Shown one piece after another: positions 1 through 6,806 of a stretch of DNA of 54,090 nt. Within the stretch, counting starts at the first letter, position 1. Every line of letters begins with the position of its first letter. The position numbers and the translations under genes are program-made. This stretch comes from Acinetobacter sp. WU_MDCI_Axc73. Lineage in GTDB: Bacteria > Pseudomonadota > Gammaproteobacteria > Pseudomonadales > Moraxellaceae. Location of the stretch: positions 1 through 54,090 of the forward strand of contig NZ_JAHPRO010000022.1 of NCBI RefSeq assembly GCF_025562455.1. The letters run 5' to 3'. The notes below the pieces were generated by a model that was given only the letters and a program-made list of their open reading frames with translations, had not been told where the DNA came from and did not search any database.

Positions 1-76
1 GCGAAATTGGTAGACGCACTGGATTTAGGTTCCAGCGCCGCAAGGTGTAAGAGTTCGAGTCTCTTCGCCCCCACCA
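1..76 (+). tRNA. tRNA-Leu (anticodon UAG), 5' end cut by window edge
   Basis: The sequence starts inside the D-arm side (GCGAAATTGGTAGACGCA), has an anticodon loop TTTAGGT giving anticodon TAG, a long variable arm, a T-loop GTTCGAGTC and an encoded CCA at 74-76. About the first nine or ten bases of the acceptor stem lie outside the window. The pattern matches bacterial class II tRNA-Leu. It decodes CUN leucine codons, mainly CUA and CUG. Confidence 0.95.
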
Positions 77-123
77 TTTTAATAAGAGTTGATTGACTCT
101 TGAGCTAAGAAGTTAGCTTCGAT

Positions 124-158
124 AAAAGCTTAATATTATAGAATATTAAGCTTTTTTT
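124..158 (+). terminator. Rho-independent terminator after tRNA-Leu
   Basis: A perfect 14-bp inverted repeat (AAAAGCTTAATATT / AATATTAAGCTTTT) with an ATAG loop runs straight into seven T residues. It lies about 50 bases after the tRNA CCA end and should end the tRNA transcript. Confidence 0.85.
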
Positions 159-194
159 ATTTTAAAACATATATTCCTAAATCGTAGACATTAA

Positions 195-223
195 AAAGGC
201 TTAAACACAGTGTTTAAGCCTTT
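195..223 (-). terminator. Terminator of the 29-residue ORF
   Basis: A 13-bp stem (AAAGGCTTAAACA / TGTTTAAGCCTTT) with a three-base loop is followed, in the minus-strand direction, by a short T run. It sits 34 bases past the stop codon of the small membrane ORF at 257-346, so that ORF has its own transcription unit. Confidence 0.7.
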
Positions 224-256
224 GAGTGATTATTGTATTATTATCAATTAGTTATT

Positions 257-346
257 TTATCTGTAGGCTAATTGTCCAAATAAATAGACCATGATCATGA
301 GTGTGAAAATGGTCGAGGAAACTAAAACAACTTCTACTGTTTTCAT
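257..346 (-). CDS. Small single-pass membrane peptide, 29 residues, function unknown
   Basis: The frame starts MKTVEVVLVSSTIF and ends FGQLAYR, 29 residues in all. Residues 5-24 are almost uniformly hydrophobic (valine, leucine, isoleucine, phenylalanine, methionine), giving one membrane span, and the only clear positive charges are Lys2 and Arg29. The start ATG has a strong ribosome site, AGGTGAGG, five to ten bases upstream. A Fur-like palindrome lies about 60 bases upstream at 405-423 and a terminator follows at 195-223. A promoter, coding frame and terminator in this order make a real gene likely even at this length. I do not recognise the family; it resembles in size the accessory peptides of membrane complexes, but no partner is encoded next to it. 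Confidence 0.65.
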   Translation of the reverse strand: MKTVEVVLVSSTIFTLMIMVYLFGQLAYR

Positions 347-378
347 AACCTCACCTTTTTATAATTGTTGAGCTTTTT

Positions 379-402
379 TTATACAGTAAAAAACAATTTA
401 AT
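379..402 (-). promoter_or_regulatory. Candidate promoter of the 29-residue ORF
   Basis: On the minus strand a TATAAA -10 element (complement of about 379-384) lies 17 bases after a weak TTGCAT -35 element (three of six consensus bases). The Fur-like palindrome at 405-423 sits directly upstream of the -35 element. Positions are read by eye. Confidence 0.4.
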
Positions 403-404
403 GC

Positions 405-423
405 AATGAGAATAATTCTCAAT
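405..423. promoter_or_regulatory. Fur-box-like operator
   Basis: AATGAGAATAATTCTCAAT contains the 7-1-7 palindrome TGAGAAT-A-ATTCTCA, which differs from the classic Fur core TGATAAT-N-ATTATCA by one symmetric change per arm. TGAGAAT arms are common in gammaproteobacterial Fur sites. It sits beside the -35 region of the 29-residue ORF, a position where Fur could control access of RNA polymerase. Confidence 0.6.
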
Positions 424-484
424 ATAAGAAATATATAGCAAAATTTAAGCTTAAGGAATATTCAATTATAAAATTTACAATAAA

Positions 485-510
485 AAATAGCATCAGATAT
501 GATGCTATTT
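485..510 (-). terminator. Terminator after the 77-residue hypothetical gene
   Basis: An 11-bp perfect stem (AAATAGCATCA / TGATGCTATTT) with a GATA loop is followed on the minus strand by TTTTTTATT. It lies about 80 bases past the stop of the minus-strand gene ending at 593. Confidence 0.75.
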
Positions 511-592
511 AAATTCATCCATAATTTTTTAAATTTCTACTCTTATATAATCCTACATATATTAAATACATAGAGAAAATAACTGATCAACA

Positions 593-826
593 TTATGCTT
601 TCAAATGGTCCTCAAACTCTTCACCAAGTTGAATGGCTAAATTATTACCAGACAAATCGCAGGTAACAAGACCATATTCTTTTTTGAAACTAAACGTAAA
701 ACCTTTATTATCCGCTAAGTTTTTTACCGAATATCCCAGCTTTTCTAACCAAATACGAAACGCAATTAAATTTTTAGCTTTGACTACTTTTCTCATTTGA
801 ATATTCTCCATTACCACCACAATCAT
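593..826 (-). CDS. Hypothetical protein, up to 77 residues
   Basis: A small soluble-looking protein with charged and aromatic residues spread through it and no signal peptide or membrane segment. I do not recognise a family. Three in-frame ATG codons compete for the start: codon 1 at 826 has no ribosome site, codon 6 (MENIQ) has a weak GGTGG, and codon 11 (MRKVVKAKNL, ATG at 794-796) has GGAG nine bases upstream and is the best placed. A strong terminator at 485-510 follows the stop codon, which supports a real transcript. Its neighbours give no functional hint. Confidence 0.6.
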   Translation of the reverse strand: MIVVVMENIQMRKVVKAKNLIAFRIWLEKLGYSVKNLADNKGFTFSFKKEYGLVTCDLSGNNLAIQLGEEFEDHLKA

Positions 827-1156
827 TATTTTATTAATAAGGGTAAGTGTGATTTTTTTAAAGGGGAAAACTGTTTAAGAATTTTTCAATTCATGAAATT
901 GCCATCAAATTGTATAAATAAAAGACCAATTGCCATATTTTTTGCAACACTCAGCTATTATAAAATAAGAATTATTTTATTTAATATATTGATTTTTAAT
1001 CATTTAATTTTTTTTGTTAAATGTGGTGAATTAGCTAAGTAAGAAAAAGATTCAATAAAAATAGATGTAAAAATATATTTCATTCTTTTAAAAAAAGATC
1101 GGTCATAAGGTAAAAGAGAGGATTGCATCATCAAACGACCGATTCATCCTTTATCT
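827..1156. other. Gene-free AT-rich stretch
   Basis: About 330 bases of very AT-rich sequence between the 77-residue gene and gloB. A plus-strand open frame of about 80 codons at 797-1042 overlaps the 5' end of the hypothetical gene, is rich in Ile, Asn and Phe as expected of random AT-rich DNA, and has no ribosome site. I see no convincing gene or structured RNA here. Confidence 0.5.
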
Positions 1157-1888
1157 TTAAAATTGATCTTTTAACGTTCGTACTCTAGCAAACTCCTCGA
1201 CACTGTCAGTGCGTAAGAAAGGATTTGTTTCTAATTCGAGTTGAATGCTACTGGGTAGGGTAATTTGACCATTTTCTCTGAGTTGCTGAACCTGTTGAGC
1301 ACGTTCTTGCAGTGCTAAGTTGTGAGGCTCTACTGTTAATGCAAATTGCGCATTCGCAAGAGTATATTCATGAGTGCAGTAGACTTGGGTTCGTGGTGGT
1401 AGTGCAGCCAAACGATTTAAGGAATGATACATTTGTTCAAATGTACCTTCAAAAACTCGTCCACAGCCAAGTGAAAAAAGTGTATCACCACAAAATAGAC
1501 TATCAATTTGATCTATAAAATAAACAATATGGCCAAGCGTATGTCCCGGAGTTGCAATAATATCGACAGTTAATTGATTAAATTTAAATTGATCTGCATG
1601 TTGTAAAGCATGAGTGATAAATGGAATTTTACTCAACTCTTCGCGAGGGCCATAAACAGGTATTGAATGTTGGGCAACTAGGGAGGGGACGCCACCGATA
1701 TGATCTTTGTGCCAGTGCGTGAGCCAGATTTGACTTAATTTCAAATGGCGTTGCTCACAAAAATCCTCGACCAATTTTGATTCAGTCGGATCTATAGCGA
1801 CGACTTCCTGCGTTTCTGTATCTTCAAGCATCCATATATAATTTTTTAAATCATTTTGGACATCAATAAAGTGAACCTGATAACGCAT
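1157..1888 (-). CDS. gloB: Hydroxyacylglutathione hydrolase (glyoxalase II)
   Basis: This 243-residue cytosolic metallo-beta-lactamase-fold enzyme hydrolyses S-lactoylglutathione to D-lactate and glutathione, the second step of methylglyoxal detoxification. The metal-binding motif THWHKDH (His58, His60, Asp62, His63) is present, followed by the other ligands His116 (GHTLGH), Asp135 (FCGDTLF) and His173 (CTHEYT). The stretch CGRVFEGT after Asp135 is typical of GloB. Length is close to the usual 250. It stands alone on the minus strand with no operon partner. Confidence is high because all seven ligand positions and the C-terminal substrate-binding region are visible. Confidence 0.95.
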   Translation of the reverse strand: MRYQVHFIDVQNDLKNYIWMLEDTETQEVVAIDPTESKLVEDFCEQRHLKLSQIWLTHWHKDHIGGVPSLVAQHSIPVYGPREELSKIPFITHALQHADQFKFNQLTVDIIATPGHTLGHIVYFIDQIDSLFCGDTLFSLGCGRVFEGTFEQMYHSLNRLAALPPRTQVYCTHEYTLANAQFALTVEPHNLALQERAQQVQQLRENGQITLPSSIQLELETNPFLRTDSVEEFARVRTLKDQF

Positions 1889-2383
1889 TTTTTTATCCTA
1901 AAATTCAATGACAGTTGATATATCTAAAATCTTTGCTGCTAAATTATCATAGCAGATATTTGTAGAAAACTTCGCTTGAGTTCGAAGCTTTAACTATTCA
2001 ATAGTGATCAATTTTACAGTCTATTAGTCGGAATTTTAACTGATATACCCATCCCAAGCAGAGTGATTTTAAACAATACCTTGAAGCTTAAAATGAAAGT
2101 TTTGAGCTAATTGAATGCTATCAAACTGATTTCATAGTGTATCAAGCGGGAATAGATTGCTTTCAAGAAGATAAATATAGTTCAAAATGGTTCACTACTA
2201 AATTACTGTATCAACGTGATCGAGCTATATTAAAAACGGAAAATCAAAAAGGATTCCAATTCGCTTTGTACCTTGCTAGTGGGTATCAAGCGCTTGAATA
2301 GCTGATTCCGTTACATGTCAAAATTTTTATTGAACTAATGTCACCTAGTTCTCAGATCGTTAACATTATTCAGCTATAAAAAA
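1889..2383. other. Long spacer with a decayed reading frame
   Basis: About 500 bases between gloB and the metI terminator. The only notable content is a plus-strand frame at 2092-2301, entered separately. The remainder, 1889-2091, has no open frame or hairpin that I trust. Confidence 0.4.
2092..2301 (+). pseudogene. Possible gene remnant, family not identified
   Basis: A 69-codon frame without a start codon reads as protein-like sequence (for example YQTDFIVYQAG and GFQFALYLASGYQALE), hits TAG at 2299-2301, and can be read on in the same frame for some 25 more codons (LIPLHVKIFIELM). The last part vaguely recalls the C-terminal end of LysR-type effector domains, but I cannot support that call. 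No ribosome site, start or promoter is visible, so if it was a gene it is dead. Confidence 0.3.
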
Positions 2384-2402
2384 GGGAGCTGATAAAGCTC
2401 CC
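2384..2402 (-). terminator. Terminator of the metQNI operon
   Basis: Stem GGGAGCT / AGCTCCC with a GATAA loop, followed in minus-strand sense by six T residues. It lies 23 bases beyond the metI stop codon. Confidence 0.85.
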
Positions 2403-2424
2403 CGTAATACAGCCTTGCGCTCAA

Positions 2425-3120
2425 CTAGCGAAGTTTGGAAAGCCAATTCCCTAAAGACTGTACCAATTGCACCAAGATCAACAATACAATCACGGTCAAG
2501 AGCATCACACTACTATCAAAACGCTGGTAACCATATGAATAAGCTAGGTCTCCAATCCCGCCAGCACCGACAGCACCGGCCATTGCGGTAGCACCAATCA
2601 GGCTGATCGTTGCTGTTGTCATATTTAAAATCAGTGAACTGCGTGCTTCTGGCAAAATAAACTTAAAGATGATTTGCCATGGTGTCGCGCCCATCGCCTG
2701 CGCAGATTCGATAATGCCTTCATTGACTTCGAGTAGCGAAGTTTCAATCAAGCGCCCCATATAGGGGCCAATAAAAATCGTTAATGGTACAATCGCAGCC
2801 CAAGTTCCGATAGAAGAGCCCACAATCCATTTCGTTAATGGAATGACAGCAATGGCTAAAATAAAAAAAGGTAATGATCGTAAGGCATTAATGATAGGGT
2901 TTAAACCGTGATAAAGAGTCTTGTTTGGTAAAATACCTTTATCACGTGTTACAACCAGAGTTACACCTTGAATCAATCCCCATATACCGCCAAACAAAAA
3001 AGAAAGCAGAACCATCTGAATGGTTTCCTGCATGGCATCTACAAATTGATCCATGCCAAGAGGGCTTGTCCAGAAAGGCTCTGTGATCACCGTTAACCAA
3101 TGAACAATTAATTCTTTCAT
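2425..3120 (-). CDS. metI: Methionine ABC transporter permease MetI
   Basis: A 231-residue inner-membrane protein with about five hydrophobic segments and the permease EAA loop (ESAQAMGATPWQIIFKFILPEA, centred near residue 140) that docks on the ATPase. Residues GAVGAGGIGDLAYSYGYQRF near the C-terminus are characteristic of MetI. It forms the channel for D- and L-methionine import with MetN and MetQ. Its ATG overlaps the metN stop by four bases (ATGA), so translation is coupled. Last gene of the operon, followed by a strong terminator. Confidence 0.94.
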   Translation of the reverse strand: MKELIVHWLTVITEPFWTSPLGMDQFVDAMQETIQMVLLSFLFGGIWGLIQGVTLVVTRDKGILPNKTLYHGLNPIINALRSLPFFILAIAVIPLTKWIVGSSIGTWAAIVPLTIFIGPYMGRLIETSLLEVNEGIIESAQAMGATPWQIIFKFILPEARSSLILNMTTATISLIGATAMAGAVGAGGIGDLAYSYGYQRFDSSVMLLTVIVLLILVQLVQSLGNWLSKLR

Positions 3121-4142
3121 AGTTCATTCTCCGCTTGGTTAATCAGAACGTCGTGCTTCTTCAAGTAATCGACAGCTTTCGCAACAGTTTCAACACTTCC
3201 TAATATTTGTACGAACATTTGTCCAATGACAGTGCCATTAATTTCAGTCATATTGGAAAATAAAATATTAAAATCAATATCGAATTCACGAATTACACGT
3301 TGAATGACGGGTTGATGAGTTGATTGTCCTAAAAACTGCAAACGGTAAATGCTATCTGTATTTTGATTTTCTAAGTTATCCAAAATTTTACGTGGTAATT
3401 GTTGTTGGAAAACCGTTTGTATAAAGGTTTTGGTCGTTGGGTGTTGCGGGTGGCTAAAAATATCTACAGTTGGGCCATGTTCGATGACTTTTCCTGCTTC
3501 CATAACTGCCACTTGATCACAAATTCGCTCAATCACATCCATTTCATGGGTAACCACAACGATTGTGATTCCTTGTTCTTCATTAATTTTTTTGAGTAAA
3601 TCGAGTACGGATTTCGTGGTTTGCGGGTCAAGTGCAGAAGTTGCTTCATCACATAATAGAATTTTAGGATGATTCGCCAAAGCACGTGCAATACCAACCC
3701 GCTGTTTCTGTCCGCCAGATAATTCATCGGGAAAAGTATTGCGTTTATGTTTTAGGTCGATGAAATCCAGTAATTCTTCCAAACGTGCCTGACGTTTGGC
3801 TTTATCGACACCTAAAAGAAGTAATGGCATTTCAATATTTTCTGCCACAGTTTTGGTTTGCAATAGATTGAAATGCTGAAAAATCATACCAATATGAGTA
3901 CGTTCATTACGTAAATCTTTAGCACTCAATGCCGTCATATCTTTTTGATTGACGATGACCTGACCTTCAGTTGGGCGTTCCAGTAAATTGATTAATCTTA
4001 CAAGAGTACTTTTGCCTGCACCACTATAACCAATGATGCCGAAAATACTGCCAGCGGGAATGGTCAGGTTAATTTGATCCAGTGCTGGAATGGTTTGCCC
4101 ATTTTGTGTGTAGAACTTGGAGATATTCTTAAATTCAATCAT
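3117..4142 (-). CDS. metN: Methionine ABC transporter ATP-binding protein MetN
   Basis: A 341-residue cytoplasmic ATPase that powers methionine uptake. Visible elements are Walker A GYSGAGKST (residues 38-46), Q-loop IFQHFN (88-92), signature LSGGQKQR (141-148), Walker B ILLCDEATSALD (161-172) and the switch histidine in VVTHEMD. The last 90 residues form the NIL/ACT-like domain that binds methionine and gives trans-inhibition of transport in MetN of E. coli. It starts 68 bases after metQ, across a terminator-like hairpin, and overlaps metI by four bases. Confidence 0.95.
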   Translation of the reverse strand: MIEFKNISKFYTQNGQTIPALDQINLTIPAGSIFGIIGYSGAGKSTLVRLINLLERPTEGQVIVNQKDMTALSAKDLRNERTHIGMIFQHFNLLQTKTVAENIEMPLLLLGVDKAKRQARLEELLDFIDLKHKRNTFPDELSGGQKQRVGIARALANHPKILLCDEATSALDPQTTKSVLDLLKKINEEQGITIVVVTHEMDVIERICDQVAVMEAGKVIEHGPTVDIFSHPQHPTTKTFIQTVFQQQLPRKILDNLENQNTDSIYRLQFLGQSTHQPVIQRVIREFDIDFNILFSNMTEINGTVIGQMFVQILGSVETVAKAVDYLKKHDVLINQAENEL

Positions 4143-4167
4143 ATGATCTAGAGTGCTAAAAAAAGAA

Positions 4168-4193
4168 AAACAGGCAACAGAATGTGCCTGTTT
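4168..4193 (-). terminator. Intercistronic terminator-like hairpin between metQ and metN
   Basis: A 9-bp stem (AAACAGGCA / TGCCTGTTT) with an eight-base loop is followed on the minus strand by TTTTTCTTTTTTT. It lies just after the metQ stop and just before metN. Such partial terminators typically make the binding protein message more abundant than that of the ATPase and permease. Confidence 0.65.
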
Positions 4194-4210
4194 ATGAAGA
4201 GGGTATTATA

Positions 4211-5080
4211 TTACTGTTTTGCGCCAGTCAGGTAGCTGATTGGTTCGTTTACATCCACTTTTGTACCCTGAAATTTTTCCTGAATAAATTGTTTTACAGG
4301 CTCAGAATGATAAAGGTCTTTCAGCTTTAATAATTCAGGATCATTTTGGCGACCTTCTGCAACCGCAAGAACATTGACATTCATTCTTGTAGATTGATCT
4401 ACAGGTTCATGGAAAATTGAGTCTTTAAGTACATTCAAACCACCTTCCATAGCTAGGACATTACCCAATACAATAGCATCGACTTCACTTTTTACGCGTA
4501 CAGAAGTCGCCATTGGAATCTCTTTAATCACGAGTTTCTTTGGATTTTCAGTAATATCAGCAGGAGAACCTTTAGCCACATCAAAATCAGGTTTTAACTT
4601 AATCAGACCAGCAGTTTGAAGCAATAACAATGCACGAGCTTCATTGGCAGGATCATTTGGAACTGCGATAGTTGCACCATTTTTCAAGTCTTCAATCTTT
4701 TTGATTTTATCTGAATAAATTCCCATTGGTTCTAAATAAGTTGTTGCCAATGGAGCAATTTTAGATTTGTTTCCCGCATTAAATGCGACTAGATATGCAT
4801 AAGATTGAAATGCATTGACATCGATTTCTTTGTTGGCAACCGCTGTGTTCATGGAAACATAGTCAGTAAAGTTTTTTACATCCAACTCAATACCAGCTTG
4901 CTTAGTTTCTGGAAGTTTTGCAATAAAACGCCAGATATCGGTATCTGACCCGCTAGATGCAAGGGTGATTTTATGCAAAGCATTTGCAGATGCAGTCGTT
5001 TTGTTGTCTTCAGGCTGTTTTGAGCAAGCCGCGAGAACAACAACGGCAATACTTAAAAAAACACTTAACAGTTTTTTCAT
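4211..5080 (-). CDS. metQ: Methionine-binding lipoprotein MetQ
   Basis: A 289-residue substrate-binding protein of the NlpA/MetQ family. The N-terminus is a lipoprotein signal (MKKLLSVFLSIAVVVLAAC) with lipobox LAAC, so Cys19 should be acylated and the protein tethered in the periplasm. The motifs TDIWRFIAKL, FTDYVSMNTAV and VNAFQSYAYL belong to this family. It captures methionine and hands it to MetI. First gene of the metQNI operon. A small hairpin at 5095-5113 lies directly upstream of its ribosome site (AGGAAC). Confidence 0.94.
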   Translation of the reverse strand: MKKLLSVFLSIAVVVLAACSKQPEDNKTTASANALHKITLASSGSDTDIWRFIAKLPETKQAGIELDVKNFTDYVSMNTAVANKEIDVNAFQSYAYLVAFNAGNKSKIAPLATTYLEPMGIYSDKIKKIEDLKNGATIAVPNDPANEARALLLLQTAGLIKLKPDFDVAKGSPADITENPKKLVIKEIPMATSVRVKSEVDAIVLGNVLAMEGGLNVLKDSIFHEPVDQSTRMNVNVLAVAEGRQNDPELLKLKDLYHSEPVKQFIQEKFQGTKVDVNEPISYLTGAKQ

Positions 5081-5094
5081 TGCTTAAGTTCCTG

Positions 5095-5113
5095 GATTTA
5101 GTCAGGCTAAATC
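5095..5113 (-). promoter_or_regulatory. Hairpin in the metQ leader
   Basis: GATTTAG / CTAAATC, a perfect 7-bp stem with a TCAGG loop, ends at the metQ ribosome site. It is too small to be a SAM riboswitch. It could tune translation or stabilise the 5' end; no ligand or protein is indicated. Confidence 0.35.
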
Positions 5114-5339
5114 AATTTATAAGTGAAAGCCCAATAGGGAATTGCGATGCTTGAAATTTAAGCATAAAAAATGCTTTTAAATCAAAAAAAGTGAGTATAA
5201 AGATATCTTGTTATATGTCAAAAAGAAAAAGGGTTAATCATTAATAATTTCTGATAAGGTTATGAAGTTACGATATAAGTTTAAAATCTAGTTTCATGAT
5301 ATTAAGTATTTGATCATTAGATAATCAAATATTTGAAAA

Positions 5340-5374
5340 AACCTCTGTTTGATCTCAAAGAATAAACAGAGGTT
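5340..5374 (-). terminator. Terminator after purD
   Basis: An 11-bp perfect stem (AACCTCTGTTT / AAACAGAGGTT) with a 13-base loop, followed on the minus strand by TTTTT. It starts nine bases past the purD stop. The remaining 220 bases up to metQ hold the metQ promoter region and no gene. Confidence 0.8.
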
Positions 5375-5382
5375 GAGTGTGC

Positions 5383-6672
5383 TTAGTTTTCTGTTTTTTC
5401 GCGAGCAATAGCTCGGTAACCAATATCACTACGATATTGCATACCTGTAAAGGTTACTTGACCACAGACTTCAAGTGCATTGACTTGTGCTTCAAGTACA
5501 CTGTCGCCTAATGCAGTAACACAAAGTACACGACCACCCGCAGTAATGACCTGACCATCATGGTTCATGGCGGTACCTGCATGAAAAATTTTAGTGCCTT
5601 CTGGAGATTGTCCTAAACCAGAAATCACATCACCTTTACGAACTGTTTCAGGGTAGCCTTCGGCTGCTAATACAATACCGATTGATTTACGCTCATCCCA
5701 CTGTGCCTGTGCTGGTAATTGACCTGCAATGCCAGCTTCAACCAGATCAACCAAAGATGATTTTAAACGCATCATGATGGGTTGAGTCTCTGGGTCACCA
5801 AAACGGCAGTTAAATTCAATGACACGTGGTTGACCTTGATCATCAATCATCAAACCAGCATAAAGGAAGCCTGTATAGATGTGACCATCGTGCGCCATCC
5901 CTTCAACGGTTGGGCGCATGATTTCATTCATGACGCGATCAAAAATTTCAGGTGTAACGACCGGTGCAGGGGAGTAAGCTCCCATTCCGCCTGTATTTGG
6001 CCCTTGGTCACCTTCAAAAATACGTTTGTGGTCTTGAGAGGTTGCCATCGGTAAGATGTTCTGACCATCAATCATGCAAATGAAAGATGCTTCTTCACCT
6101 TCAAGGAACTGTTCGATCACAACACGTGAACCAGCATCACCAAATTTGTTGTCAGACAGCATGTCATCAATTGCTGCAAATGCTTCATCATTACTCATTG
6201 CAACAATGACGCCTTTACCAGCAGCTAAACCATCTGCTTTAATGACAATGGGCGCACCATGTTTTTTAACATAGTCTTTAGCAGGCTCAACTTCTGTAAA
6301 AACATCATAAAATGCTGTTGGAATGTTGTGCTTTTTAAGAAAATCTTTTGCAAATGCTTTTGAGCCTTCAAGTTGCGCAGCGTATTGAGTGGGTCCCCAA
6401 ATTTTTAAGTCGGCTAAACGGGCAGCATCGACAATACCATTGACCAATGGTGCTTCTGGGCCAACAATGATCAAATCAACATGATTATTTTTAGCAAAAT
6501 TAATAATTTCTGGATTGTTTAAAATGTCGATTTGAACATTTTCACATTTATCTTCTGTTGCTGTACCTGCATTGCCTGGTGCAACAAAAATTTTGGTCAC
6601 TTTGGCATCTTGCGCAATTTTCCATGCCAGTGCATGTTCACGGCCACCACTACCTAAAACAAGAATATTCAC
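5383..6672 (-). CDS. purD: Phosphoribosylamine-glycine ligase (GAR synthetase)
   Basis: A 429-residue ATP-grasp enzyme that joins glycine to 5-phosphoribosylamine in the second step of purine synthesis. The N-terminal domain MNILVLGSGGREHALAWK, the ATP-grasp segment PIVIKADGLAAGKGV, the metal-binding end IEFNCRFGDPETQ and the C-terminal domain are all present at normal length. The start codon is GTG (6670-6672), supported by GGAG eleven bases upstream and by alignment of the N-terminal nucleotide fold. It follows purH on the minus strand across a 134-base structured spacer and is closed by a terminator. Confidence 0.96.
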   Translation of the reverse strand: MNILVLGSGGREHALAWKIAQDAKVTKIFVAPGNAGTATEDKCENVQIDILNNPEIINFAKNNHVDLIIVGPEAPLVNGIVDAARLADLKIWGPTQYAAQLEGSKAFAKDFLKKHNIPTAFYDVFTEVEPAKDYVKKHGAPIVIKADGLAAGKGVIVAMSNDEAFAAIDDMLSDNKFGDAGSRVVIEQFLEGEEASFICMIDGQNILPMATSQDHKRIFEGDQGPNTGGMGAYSPAPVVTPEIFDRVMNEIMRPTVEGMAHDGHIYTGFLYAGLMIDDQGQPRVIEFNCRFGDPETQPIMMRLKSSLVDLVEAGIAGQLPAQAQWDERKSIGIVLAAEGYPETVRKGDVISGLGQSPEGTKIFHAGTAMNHDGQVITAGGRVLCVTALGDSVLEAQVNALEVCGQVTFTGMQYRSDIGYRAIAREKTEN

Positions 6673-6696
6673 TTGGTTTATACTCCATGAATCTAC

Positions 6697-6773
6697 AAGT
6701 TGATCCTGACTTTTACACGATTCTTGATGTAGAAGACCCTCTTCTGAAGAAGAGGGCGATCAACTTAAAGTCA
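6697..6773 (-). promoter_or_regulatory. Structured purH-purD intercistronic region
   Basis: Three inverted repeats lie in this spacer. A compact hairpin is formed by CCCTCTTC / GAAGAGGG (6737-6756). Around it, AAGTTGATC (6697-6705) can pair with GATCAACTT (6758-6766), while TGACTTT (6707-6713) can pair with AAAGTCA (6767-6773). The order of arms means the two outer stems are mutually exclusive or form a pseudoknot. The element ends 25 bases before the purD GTG. No T run follows, so it is not a simple terminator. Confidence 0.4.
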
Positions 6774-6806
6774 AAGAAATTTTTTATACGTCAATCATAA
6801 AGCAAA

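Noticed and set aside
797..1042. Plus-strand open frame of about 81 codons
   Set aside because: It overlaps the 5' end of a minus-strand gene, has no ribosome site, and its composition (Ile, Asn, Phe, Lys) is what AT-rich DNA gives by chance.
5081..5339. SAM riboswitch upstream of metQ
   Set aside because: Only a 7-bp hairpin is present; none of the conserved SAM-I or SAM-II elements could be found.
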